From assembly GCF_016132545.1 (NCBI RefSeq), contig NZ_CP066167.1, positions 3,408,001 to 3,472,000 of the forward strand: a DNA stretch of 64,000 bases, written 5' to 3'. This document shows, piece after piece, positions 57,092 through 64,000 of this stretch. A program made the translations under genes and the position numbers. The notes beneath the pieces are model-generated. The model had not been told where the DNA came from and made no database searches. It saw only the letters and a list, made by a program, of their open reading frames with translations. The DNA comes from Spongiibacter nanhainus (GTDB lineage: Bacteria > Pseudomonadota > Gammaproteobacteria > Pseudomonadales > Spongiibacteraceae). Positions within the stretch are counted from its first letter, which is position 1. The number at the start of each line of letters is the position of its first letter.

Positions 57092-57166
57092 ACTGACCCC
57101 CAAAATCCGAGATTCCGGGTGATTATTGCACTGTGCGCTATAAATAGCATCGTCTTGGGGCAGCAC

Positions 57167-57195
57167 TGGCAATGGGCCGGGCCGGCAATTATAAT
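57167..57195 (+). promoter_or_regulatory. Candidate promoter of the tRNA gene
   Basis: A perfect TATAAT (57190-57195) lies 17 bases after TGGCAA (57167-57172). GCGGCG follows the -10, as in GC-rich discriminators of stable-RNA promoters. It is ~50 bases before the tRNA and overlaps the start region of the opposing cyclase gene. Confidence 0.55.
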
Positions 57196-57247
57196 GCGGC
57201 GTCTTTTCCGGGCAGCCGGCCAGTATTTGGCTGCGCCCTCCGCAAAA

Positions 57248-57324
57248 GGGCCTTTAGCTCAGTTGGTTAGAGCATCCGACTCATAATCGGCAGGTCGCAG
57301 GTTCAAGTCCTGCAAGGCCCACCA
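57248..57324 (+). tRNA. tRNA with CAU anticodon, probably tRNA-Ile2 (or elongator tRNA-Met)
   Basis: A 77-base cloverleaf with encoded CCA: acceptor GGGCCTT/AAGGCCC (7 of 7 pairs), D arm with AGCTCAGTTGGTTAGAGC, anticodon loop CTCATAA (CAU), and T arm GCAGG-TTCAAGT-CCTGC. The CGA/TCG pairs flanking the anticodon loop and the variable region GGTC resemble E. coli tRNA-Ile2 (lysidine-modified) more than elongator tRNA-Met. The U27-C43 end pair is mismatched. The integrase gene downstream suggests its 3' end is an attachment site. Confidence 0.9.
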
Positions 57325-57408
57325 TATACCCTTCCGGCGAATGCCAACGGATGCCGGAAACACTACAAAAATAGCAGTATATAAGAATAAAACGATCTAA
57401 CAGGTTCC

Positions 57409-57486
57409 GGGGGCATCTACTGGAAACCGAACAAAGCAGGGGGCACAATAGGGGGCATATCCACCCCCGCTGGAACAGGTGCCCCC
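57409..57486. repeat. GGGGGCA repeats between the tRNA and the integrase (probable integrase arm sites)
   Basis: GGGGGCA(T) occurs at 57409, 57439 and 57451, and in reverse (TGCCCCC) at 57480. Matching copies occur at 63697 (reverse), 63718 and 63730 near the other end of the element. Clusters of a short repeat at both ends of an integrase-bearing element fit recombinase arm-binding sites. Confidence 0.6.
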
Positions 57487-57487
57487 A

Positions 57488-58705
57488 ATGCCCCTCACCG
57501 ACCAGAACGTAAAGCAGGCCAAGCCCCGCGATAAAACCTACCGCCTTACTGATGAAAAAGGCATGTACCTAGAGGTCACCCCGGCGGGCGGTAAGTACTG
57601 GCGACTGAAGTACCGCTATGGCGGCAAAGAGAAGCGGTTAGCCCTTGGGGTATACCCGGCTATCAGCCTGAAGAAAGCGCGGGAGAAGCGGGAAGAAGCC
57701 CGCCTGATGCTCTCCGACGGTATCGACCCCTCAGCCCACAAACAGATTCAGAAGCTCACCGCCGCCACTGCCACACAGAACACCTTTGAAGCTATCGCCC
57801 TGGAGTGGTTCGCCAAAGAGAAGCCAGGGTGGGCAGAAAGCCACTGGTCCCGTATTCAACGCATGATGAAAAGGGACTTATTCCCGTACATCGGCGCCCG
57901 CCCTATCGCCGAAATTGGCGCCCCTGAATTACTGGCTGTCCTCCGCAAGATCGAAAGCCGAGGAGCACTAGAGTCAGCCAAGCGCACCAAGCAGATAGCC
58001 GGGCAGGTGTTCCGCTATGGCGTCGCCACCGGGCGGTGTGAACGCGACCCCTCCCAGGACATTACCGGCGCCCTCGCCAACCCCGTCAAAACCCACCGAG
58101 CCGCCGTGACCGACCCCAAGCTAGTTGGCCCCTTGCTAAACGCCCTGGACGGCTATCAGGGCAGCACAGTGGTCGCTTGCGCCCTTCGATTCGCCCCGCT
58201 GACGTTCGTGCGCCCAGGAGAGCTACGCACCGCCAAATGGGCAGACATCGACTTCGACAAAGCGGAATGGCGCTTCCTGGTTACTAAAACCAAAACAGAG
58301 CACATCGTTCCACTGTCTCGGCAGGCCCTAGAGATACTGGAAGAGCTGCATCCCCTTACCGGACGTAGTGAGTACGTATTCCCCAGCGCACGATCCCCCC
58401 GGCGCCCAATGAGTGACAACGCGGTATTGTCAGCGATGCGGCGGATGGCGATTGGGAAGGATGAAATGTGCGGCCACGGCTTCCGGGCTATGGCGCGGAC
58501 GATTCTGGATGAGGAGCTGAACTTCCGGACCGACTGGATAGAGCACCAGCTAGCCCACGCGGTCAAGGACGTTCACGGCAGGGCCTACAACCGGACTGCC
58601 CACCTCCCCCAACGCAAGAAGATGATGCAGGCATGGGCGGACTATCTCGACAACCTGAAAGCCCAGGCCGTCAATAACAACGTGATCCCGGCCAAGTTCG
58701 GCTAG
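57488..58705 (+). CDS. P4-type tyrosine recombinase (integrase)
   Basis: 405 residues from the ATG at 57488 (MPLTDQNVKQAKP, the usual N-terminus with the DUF4102 arm-binding domain); a GTG nine bases earlier is in frame. The core-binding domain (TFEAIALEWFAKEKPGW...) leads to the catalytic domain with Arg in VRPGELRTAKW, HGFR in CGHGFRAMART, a later His in HQLAH and the nucleophile Tyr in GRAYNRTA. It lies directly after a tRNA, the normal target. Confidence 0.95.
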   Translation: MPLTDQNVKQAKPRDKTYRLTDEKGMYLEVTPAGGKYWRLKYRYGGKEKRLALGVYPAISLKKAREKREEARLMLSDGIDPSAHKQIQKLTAATATQNTFEAIALEWFAKEKPGWAESHWSRIQRMMKRDLFPYIGARPIAEIGAPELLAVLRKIESRGALESAKRTKQIAGQVFRYGVATGRCERDPSQDITGALANPVKTHRAAVTDPKLVGPLLNALDGYQGSTVVACALRFAPLTFVRPGELRTAKWADIDFDKAEWRFLVTKTKTEHIVPLSRQALEILEELHPLTGRSEYVFPSARSPRRPMSDNAVLSAMRRMAIGKDEMCGHGFRAMARTILDEELNFRTDWIEHQLAHAVKDVHGRAYNRTAHLPQRKKMMQAWADYLDNLKAQAVNNNVIPAKFG

Positions 58706-58785
58706 GCTCAGTTGTAAGCGGGCGGGGATGGTGGTGGAGCACCACCCCCGGCCTAACCACAAAATGACTGAAAAGGAGTCACATT

Positions 58786-59079
58786 ATGGCTGATGCCAAT
58801 ACTACCAAAGCCGAGTTCTTTCAGCTTGGCGCACGATATGAGATTTCCCATGACGCGGACTGGAAGGGATTAGCAGAGGACGCTAATTCTTTTCTGACCT
58901 CAGCACTGGGGATGGTTAGCTCACTCGCTCAAGAGTTCGGGGAGAACCGCCAATCAATGACCCGCCACGATGTGGCCCACACCCTCTATTCGGCGCTGTA
59001 CCTGCTGGAAATGGGCAAGAACGCCGCCTATGAGTCTTATGAGCGGGCTTGGAAGCAAGAAAGGGAGGCTGCGGCATGA
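58786..59079 (+). CDS. Small unknown protein of the integrated element
   Basis: A 97-residue acidic, helical protein (residues ~28-90 predicted as helices, e.g. NSFLTSALGMVSSLAQEFGE). AAGGAG precedes its ATG. The stop overlaps the next gene's ATG (ATGA), so the two are coupled. I do not recognise the family; plasmid and phage small proteins of this sort are often unstudied. Confidence 0.7.
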   Translation: MADANTTKAEFFQLGARYEISHDADWKGLAEDANSFLTSALGMVSSLAQEFGENRQSMTRHDVAHTLYSALYLLEMGKNAAYESYERAWKQEREAAA

Positions 59080-59348
59080 ACACAGCAAGCAACGAACAAT
59101 TAGCCCTGGTCATGGAAACCATTGCGCAATCTATGGCCCATGCAAAAGAAGTCGCAATGGACGTTCACGAAGCGGACGACATACATCACCGCTGCCACCT
59201 TTTGGGAGTCATTGAACGAGTACTGGAACACACAGGGGCCATTGCTGACCGCTGGGCTAAAGAGCTTGGGGGCAATCAGTGGCGTGGCGATTTAAATGAG
59301 TGGTTTTTGCCGCCTAGATTCCATGAATTAGCGAAGACCGAAGATTAA
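59076..59348 (+). CDS. Small unknown protein of the integrated element
   Basis: A 90-residue protein beginning at the ATG that overlaps the preceding stop. It is helical, with several His and Asp/Glu residues in the middle (HEADDIHHRCHLLGVIERVLEH) that could be metal-binding but have no known motif. No family recognised. Confidence 0.65.
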   Translation: MNTASNEQLALVMETIAQSMAHAKEVAMDVHEADDIHHRCHLLGVIERVLEHTGAIADRWAKELGGNQWRGDLNEWFLPPRFHELAKTED

Positions 59349-59444
59349 CCAGAATTACTGCCCCTTACCCGACGGGGGACAGGCCGGACACCTTCACCGG
59401 CTTGGGGCAGTAACTTGTGAAGGCTTGCACTGGAAGGAGTGTTG

Positions 59445-59930
59445 ATGGCTGACCTTACCGAGTACTTAGGCCGGGATTGGCGAGTGAGTTTCACTGAAAA
59501 ATGTGCGGAAAATAATCATGTTGGAGAAGTTGAAAGGTTGTGCGAGATTTTAGCGCACAGAATTGAGGAGGAGGAGATAACCAAACCTACAAAAGAAATA
59601 TTGCTGCGCACACTTATTTTTTTACGCGAAAACCCCTCTATCGCGAGGAAGGCAATGTTGAAAACTCAGCCACAAGGGAGGCCGGTCAACCCAGAGACAA
59701 AATGGAAACGTTTTGAGTATGCATGCCATGTGGCTGAATTAAAGCTAGCGGGTAAACCTTTGTATGAAAATAGAGAATCAAAAGGCGCTTTTGTCTTAGC
59801 TGCCGAAAAGATATTTGGCAATGGCCCCAGTGATAAACAAATCAGGCTAATGCGCCAAAGCTGGGAAGAATTTAAATCTACTGATGCTAATCAAGGCTTG
59901 GCAGCTCTTGATTGGCTGGACGAAGAATAA
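59445..59930 (+). CDS. Unknown protein, AT-richer than its neighbours
   Basis: 161 residues from the ATG at 59445 (AAGGAG upstream). Base composition is visibly more AT-rich than the genes on either side, suggesting a different origin. The N-terminal half is helical and charged; the second half (TKWKRFEYACHVAELKL, later GPSDKQIRLMRQSWEEF) looks like a helical DNA- or protein-binding region. No family recognised. Confidence 0.7.
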   Translation: MADLTEYLGRDWRVSFTEKCAENNHVGEVERLCEILAHRIEEEEITKPTKEILLRTLIFLRENPSIARKAMLKTQPQGRPVNPETKWKRFEYACHVAELKLAGKPLYENRESKGAFVLAAEKIFGNGPSDKQIRLMRQSWEEFKSTDANQGLAALDWLDEE

Positions 59931-60022
59931 CCAGTAAACCCTGAAACTTTATTGGTGAGACGCCCAACCCACATAACCAGATCATACAGCCATGTTCCCC
60001 TAGATACCCACGAGGTAAGAGC

Positions 60023-60229
60023 ATGGCAGAGCAAGTCCGAGAGTCGCTACTGCGGCGCAAAGAAGTGGAAGCCCGCACCGGGCTAACCCGCAGCACCATC
60101 TACGCCCTGATGGCAGAGGGCAAATTCCCCAAACCTGTTCCGCTTGTCGGGCGCACTGTCGCCTGGACCGAGAGCAGCATCGATAAGTGGATTGCCGAGC
60201 GTATCAGCGCTGGCAAGTCCGCAGCATAG
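60023..60229 (+). CDS. AlpA family phage-type regulator
   Basis: A 68-residue MerR-like/AlpA helix-turn-helix protein: LLRRKEVEARTGLTRSTIYALMAEGKFP and later AWTESSIDKWIAERI. AlpA-type proteins control excision or element genes in P4-like and other integrated elements. It stands before the HTH and replication genes. Confidence 0.9.
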   Translation: MAEQVRESLLRRKEVEARTGLTRSTIYALMAEGKFPKPVPLVGRTVAWTESSIDKWIAERISAGKSAA

Positions 60230-60242
60230 CGGGGGTGGAGAG

Positions 60243-60560
60243 ATGAAAAAAAAGGCCACCCCAAAGAGCAGCCAGTCACGGACTAAAAACGCTAATTCGG
60301 TTGCCGCCCAGCACCTACGCATCGAGGAAGCGCTAAGAGCAAACCCGGCAGGGCTGACAACTATAGAACTTGTTGAACAATACGACATTTTGCGCCCCGG
60401 CTCACGTATCAACGAAATGCGCTGGTGGTTGGGCATGAATATACAGTCCGTTCGAGTATCAGACACTACCGCTAAAGGCCACTCACACCGAGTAGTTCGA
60501 TACGTGCTTCAACCCGGAAAATGGAAGCCTAGCGGGCCGGCAGGGGGTAATGGCGTATGA
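60243..60560 (+). CDS. Helix-turn-helix-like protein of the element
   Basis: 105 residues from the ATG at 60243 (GGTGGAG upstream); a longer reading is not needed. A basic N-terminus (KKKATPKSSQSRTK) precedes a winged-helix-like segment (EALRANPAGLTTIELVEQYDIL, then SRINEMRWWLGM and HRVVRYVLQP). Similar proteins are found next to replication genes in phages and may bind DNA. It overlaps the next gene by four bases. Confidence 0.75.
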   Translation: MKKKATPKSSQSRTKNANSVAAQHLRIEEALRANPAGLTTIELVEQYDILRPGSRINEMRWWLGMNIQSVRVSDTTAKGHSHRVVRYVLQPGKWKPSGPAGGNGV

Positions 60561-62746
60561 CAGAAGCTAGCTATCCCTCACTCTGTTCTGGTAACGGCCA
60601 GTATCACACCGACAGTAACAACCAGCACGGGCCACTGATTGGCGTATCGCTCCAACAAGTTCGGCTAATGGTGAACGATCCAGTTGACTGTAAGAAATCG
60701 GAGGCCCCGTGGATCATTCCCTCGACACTTAAAACCCGCAGTAAGCAAAGGCAGCTCAAGGAGGGCCAATTCTACGCCCTGTGGGCCGATCTCGATAATT
60801 TGGAAGGGATTACATGGAGTCTAGTAACGGACGCTGTGGGAGTTATTACAGGCTGGTCAGAGGCTTATATTTATTCCAGCAAAAGCGCCACCCCAGAAAA
60901 CCTAAAGTGTCGCGTATTAATTCCTTTGGCGGAGCCTGTCAGCGGTACTGACTTTCAGTACGGTCAGCAAGTGCTAGACGACTACCTATCCGCAGAAGGG
61001 ATAGAACCCGACCGCGCTACGGAGTCAGCTAATCAGATTTGCTACTTACCCAATCGCGGCGAACTGTATAGGCACCACGTATGCGAGGGAGGGGCTTTTA
61101 GCCTATCTGGTTGGTCGACGGAAACGGACGCTCTCAAGCATTTGGAGGCCCTGGCAGAAGCCAACCGCAAGGCCCGACTGGCCGAATCAATGGAGAAGCT
61201 ACGGCAACGCCTGGAAAGCGGCCAAAAAAGCCCGCTAGACGCATTTAACGCCGCTTACAGCGTTGAGCTGGTACTTGAGACCTATGGATACCGGCGCCGG
61301 GGTAATCGCTGGCTCAGCCCATACAGCGAGAGCGGGACGCCGGGGGTGGTCGTTAAGGACAATCGCTGGATTACCTCACACCAATCAGACCGTGACGCCG
61401 GGCTGGAGAAATCGGGGGATGCTTTCGACCTGCTAGTGCACTTCGAGTATGGCGGCGATTTCACAGCCGCCGTGAAGGCTGTAGGCGAGCAATTCACCAC
61501 CCCCGATGGGCTAACCATTACCAAGCACAACCAAAGAGAGTACATGCGCCAGAAATCAGCTCAGGACGATTTTATGAGCACCGAGGATGAGGGAACACCA
61601 GAGGCCCCACTGCGGTGTATCGACGTATCAGAAGTGATGGTGGCACTGCCGGAAAAGCCTAGCTTTGCGATGGCACCTTGGCTGCCTCGTGGATACCCCA
61701 CATTGTTCGGTGGCCACGGCGGCATGGGCAAAAGCTATGTGGCCATAGTGTTAAGTGCGCATATAGCTAGCGGTGACACCTTTGCAGGCATGGCCGTTGA
61801 ACAGGGGAAGGTCTTGTTCGTCTCTCTGGAAGATGAAGCCGCAATGGTGAAGTACCGCCTTCGCCGCGTCATTGAAGAATATCAGCTCAATGAATTCACC
61901 GTGCTGGAGAACTTTGAACTGCTCGACGGTACAGCGGAGTACGCCGCGCTGATGACCACAAAAGGGGACGGTCAGAATGCACCGACAGAATTAACCGCCG
62001 CTTACGAACAGGTACGTGAGCACGCAGAAGGTAAGACACTGGTCGTAATCGACAACGCCAGCGACGCCTTTGACGCTAACGAGAATGTCCGCCGACTAGT
62101 CCGGGGGTTTATTCGCTCCCTAACGACCATTGCCCGCGAAAATAACTCCGCCGTGCTCCTACTCGCGCACATAGACAAAAGCGCCGCCCGCAACGGCTCC
62201 AGCGGTAATAGCTACTCAGGCTCCACAGCTTGGCATAACTCTAGCCGGTCGCGGTTGGCGTTGATTGAGCGAGACGGCCAGCGCGTAATCGAACACGAAA
62301 AGCTGAATGTGGGCAAAAGGGCTAATCCGTTACCTATCACCATTACCGACGAAGGTGTGCCCGTACCGATGATGCAACTAGGCGCTGCGGAGGACTTTAC
62401 CGAGGCACAGGACCGGCGCGACCTGATAGCCGCATTCCGAGCAGCTGGAGAAGCGGGGGTAACGGTTTATTCTAAATTAGAGGCTGGAGGCTACAGCGCA
62501 ATGAGCGCCCTCGCCAACCTGGAGGAGTACCCGGAGCGGTTTAAGAGCGTCCGCAAAAGAGATGTCCCAAAACTAATACTCGCCATGATTCGGGATGGCG
62601 TCATTGTCCGCAAGGCTTATACCAAACCGAACCGGCAACGAGGTGAAAAGCTGGTACTTGCTGAAAGCCAAAAGGGTGAAATCTGCTCCGACGGTCAAAC
62701 CGGAGAGGAAATTAGCCAGTCTGAGGGGGCAGAAAATGCTGCTTAG
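60557..62746 (+). CDS. Primase/helicase-like replication protein with RepA-type ATPase
   Basis: A 729-residue protein. The N-terminal ~230 residues resemble a plasmid-type primase region (YALWADLDN; YIYSSKSATPENLKCRVLIPL; ANQICYLPNRG). The C-terminal half is an AAA ATPase of RepA/AAA_25 type with Walker A GGHGGMGKSY near residue 395 and Walker B TLVVIDNASDAF, followed by LLLAHIDKSA. It would initiate or drive replication of the element after excision. The last ~110 residues may be a winged helix. Confidence 0.85.
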   Translation: MTEASYPSLCSGNGQYHTDSNNQHGPLIGVSLQQVRLMVNDPVDCKKSEAPWIIPSTLKTRSKQRQLKEGQFYALWADLDNLEGITWSLVTDAVGVITGWSEAYIYSSKSATPENLKCRVLIPLAEPVSGTDFQYGQQVLDDYLSAEGIEPDRATESANQICYLPNRGELYRHHVCEGGAFSLSGWSTETDALKHLEALAEANRKARLAESMEKLRQRLESGQKSPLDAFNAAYSVELVLETYGYRRRGNRWLSPYSESGTPGVVVKDNRWITSHQSDRDAGLEKSGDAFDLLVHFEYGGDFTAAVKAVGEQFTTPDGLTITKHNQREYMRQKSAQDDFMSTEDEGTPEAPLRCIDVSEVMVALPEKPSFAMAPWLPRGYPTLFGGHGGMGKSYVAIVLSAHIASGDTFAGMAVEQGKVLFVSLEDEAAMVKYRLRRVIEEYQLNEFTVLENFELLDGTAEYAALMTTKGDGQNAPTELTAAYEQVREHAEGKTLVVIDNASDAFDANENVRRLVRGFIRSLTTIARENNSAVLLLAHIDKSAARNGSSGNSYSGSTAWHNSSRSRLALIERDGQRVIEHEKLNVGKRANPLPITITDEGVPVPMMQLGAAEDFTEAQDRRDLIAAFRAAGEAGVTVYSKLEAGGYSAMSALANLEEYPERFKSVRKRDVPKLILAMIRDGVIVRKAYTKPNRQRGEKLVLAESQKGEICSDGQTGEEISQSEGAENAA

Positions 62747-62817
62747 AAATCTGCTCCGTCACTCCCCCCATACCCCCCCTGCACCGTTGGTGCAAGCAGG
62801 GATGCTTGCCCACCAGT

Positions 62818-62866
62818 GCTCTAACAGTGTTGAAGCAGCGTTAGAGCACCGTTGGAGCGTTAGAGC
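62818..62866. repeat. GTTAGAGC repeats after the replication gene
   Basis: GCTCTAAC (62818-62825), GTTAGAGC (62840-62847) and GTTAGAGC (62859-62866) lie within 49 bases, giving one inverted and one direct pair; GTTGGAGC between them is one base different. Placement just after a replication gene would suit an origin (iteron-like) or operator. Three copies are too few to be sure. Confidence 0.45.
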
Positions 62867-62918
62867 ATAATCCGCCGCCACCCCCCCCGATTGGCTAAAA
62901 ACCTCAGGAGACCAAATA

Positions 62919-63143
62919 GTGAAACAGAAAAGCGCCAGCAAACCCTTCGAGTTTACCGCCCGCATAGCCAAAGGCTTACACGTCACCATTTCGTGGGGAG
63001 GGGGCACCGCTATCAATTGTGAATGGAACCCATATAAGCCAGAGCGCTTATCCCGGCAGATGCGCAACCGATATGACTCGGCGATGAGAACAGCTGCAAA
63101 CTTAATCCAAGAGCGAAAGGATAACCCGCCGAGGATGCATTAA
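62919..63143 (+). CDS. Small basic unknown protein
   Basis: 74 residues starting with GTG at 62919 behind CAGGAG. It is basic, with WNPYKPERLSRQMRNRYDSAM in the middle, as in many small phage or plasmid proteins of unknown function. No family recognised; coding status rests on the good ribosome site. Confidence 0.6.
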   Translation: MKQKSASKPFEFTARIAKGLHVTISWGGGTAINCEWNPYKPERLSRQMRNRYDSAMRTAANLIQERKDNPPRMH

Positions 63144-63779
63144 CAGGTGCCGAGTGGCCCCATCGACGCCCCTGGTCAACATCGGGTAATTCTAGGTGCC
63201 GGGAATTACTTGCGACAGTAAAAAGCGGAGTTTCTTTAGTCCTAAAAAGGGCCGAATTTTTTGACACTGTAAAAAGGGCAAATTCTGTGGATGCGAAAAA
63301 CTGAGTTCCGCTGCGGTGGAGCAGTCAGCCGCATTTGAGGATTTACCCGCCCCCGCCCATCAGGCACTTACCGATTGAATCAATCCATTTTCGGACATAT
63401 TGGGCGCTCCGGTTATCGCGAGGGTGCGAACACCGCAACCCTTTGACCTACCGCGAAAACTCAGCGAGCTGCCAACCAATTTCCGGAGGGGTATTTCCCG
63501 TCTATAAAAAGACCCGGCAAGGATCAGGCAAGGTTTTATGGGGGTCACTACGCGAGAGCGCCACACTTCGTGCTATGGGGCCGCATAGGGGCCAGTTTCG
63601 GGACCAGTACGCACGGGGGCCTAGAAACCTTAATAAACCTTAACCAGTCAGCCTAGAAAACCCTAGGCAGATCAGGCCGCTATCATCACCGCCAGATGCC
63701 CCCAGCAACAGCAAACCGGGGGCATAAATGGGGGCATAAACAGATAAGCCATAAACGATAAATATTAATATTCAATCAG
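63144..63779. other. Gene-poor right part of the integrated element
   Basis: About 636 bases without a supported gene. It holds three similar AAAAAG-G blocks (TAAAAAGCGG at 63219, TAAAAAGGGC at 63243, TAAAAAGGGC at 63270), two AAACCTTAA copies near 63625-63643, and the GGGGGCA repeats at 63697-63738. Two short frames (102 codons plus, 68 codons minus) lack ribosome sites. The composition changes to AT-rich after 63740, where chromosome probably resumes. Confidence 0.55.
63697..63738. repeat. GGGGGCA repeats at the right end of the element
   Basis: TGCCCCC at 63697-63703 and GGGGGCATA at 63718-63726 and 63730-63738. These mirror the cluster at 57409-57486 and mark the probable right border of the element, giving a length of about 6.4 kb. 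Confidence 0.6.
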
Positions 63780-64000
63780 TTACGATCTATATTCGGTAGC
63801 TGCAAGGCCATTAATCCCATGGATATTCCGCGCGACCAGCTCCCTCCACAAGCGCTCGTGATTACCCAATTCCAGATACTTCGCTGTACCCTGCAACTCG
63901 GCGGGGAGGTCTACAAACTGAGCCGCGATTTCTGCTTGGCTGGAAGAGGCCTCAAACAAAGCAAAGCCCAGCGTCATCCACAGCAGTGACTGAGCATGCC
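63780..64000 (-). CDS. C-terminal end of an unidentified gene (partial)
   Basis: A minus-strand frame open from the right edge to a stop at 63780-63782, at least 73 residues. An in-frame ATG at 63977 exists, but the frame continues upstream without a stop, so the gene probably extends beyond the window. The visible part is helical and mildly amphipathic (LWMTLGFALFEASSSQAEIA; LELGNHERLWRELVARNI). Family is not recognised. It may be chromosomal flank or part of the element. Confidence 0.5.
   Translation of the reverse strand, partial: HAQSLLWMTLGFALFEASSSQAEIAAQFVDLPAELQGTAKYLELGNHERLWRELVARNIHGINGLAATEYRS

Noticed and set aside
63800-63809. attR copy of the tRNA 3' end
   Set aside because: Only CTGCAAGGCC (10 bases, also 57310-57319) is shared and the match stops before the CCA end; it may be chance and lies inside a reading frame.

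Overview
The window looks like chromosome of a marine-type gammaproteobacterium, probably near the Cellvibrionales/Spongiibacteraceae or Pseudomonadales. The grounds are the moderately high GC, the gene order lnt-leuS-lptE-holA, a sodium-type PomA/PomB stator pair, and many TonB-dependent receptors and two-component proteins. I cannot assign a species from sequence alone.

Region 1 (1-7.7 kb) is mixed housekeeping: an iron-sulfur photolyase, two overlapping TetR-type regulators, a secreted helical protein, pomAB, and a Na/phosphate cotransporter.

Region 2 (7.8-23.5 kb) is the most unusual part. One minus-strand operon runs CYP51-ferredoxin fusion, 3beta-HSD-like SDR, NTF2-fold protein, cycloeucalenol cycloisomerase homologue, TonB-dependent receptor. 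In plants the cycloisomerase opens the 9,19-cyclopropane ring of cycloeucalenol and CYP51 then removes the 14alpha-methyl group of the product, so two consecutive phytosterol steps sit in one bacterial operon next to a possible outer-membrane importer. A divergent TetR gene follows. A second minus-strand operon then carries another P450, a 3-hydroxyisobutyrate-dehydrogenase-like enzyme, an aldehyde dehydrogenase, two SDRs, a [2Fe-2S] ferredoxin, a carboxymuconolactone-decarboxylase-like protein and a KSI-like NTF2-fold protein. A divergent regulator with two MarR domains in one chain faces this operon. I propose uptake and oxidative processing of algal or plant cyclopropyl sterols or related triterpenoids. 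No squalene epoxidase, oxidosqualene cyclase or ferredoxin reductase is visible.

Region 3 (23.5-41 kb) holds a YaiI-family protein, an SDR, a large orphan hybrid kinase and a methyltransferase whose start codon and Shine-Dalgarno lie inside a MITE-like palindrome. It continues with a second TonB-dependent receptor, a glutamate-synthase-like flavoprotein, the lnt/leuS/lptE/holA block, a small phosphatase and ComFB.

Region 4 (41-57.2 kb) is a chemosensory locus: cheB, a soluble receptor with three PAS domains and a C-terminal WEEF tail, cheR, a CheX/CheC-like protein, cheY, an HDOD protein, cheD, an unknown protein, a STAS protein, cheW, cheA and a second cheY. It ends with a hybrid kinase, a response regulator and a receiver-nucleotidyl cyclase. 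No flagellar structural or pilus genes are present.

Region 5 (57.25-63.7 kb) is a small element inserted beside a CAU-anticodon tRNA. It carries a P4-type integrase, AlpA, a winged-helix-like protein, a primase/helicase-like ATPase and several small unknown genes, bracketed by GGGGGCA repeats. The last bases hold the 3' end of an unidentified minus-strand gene.
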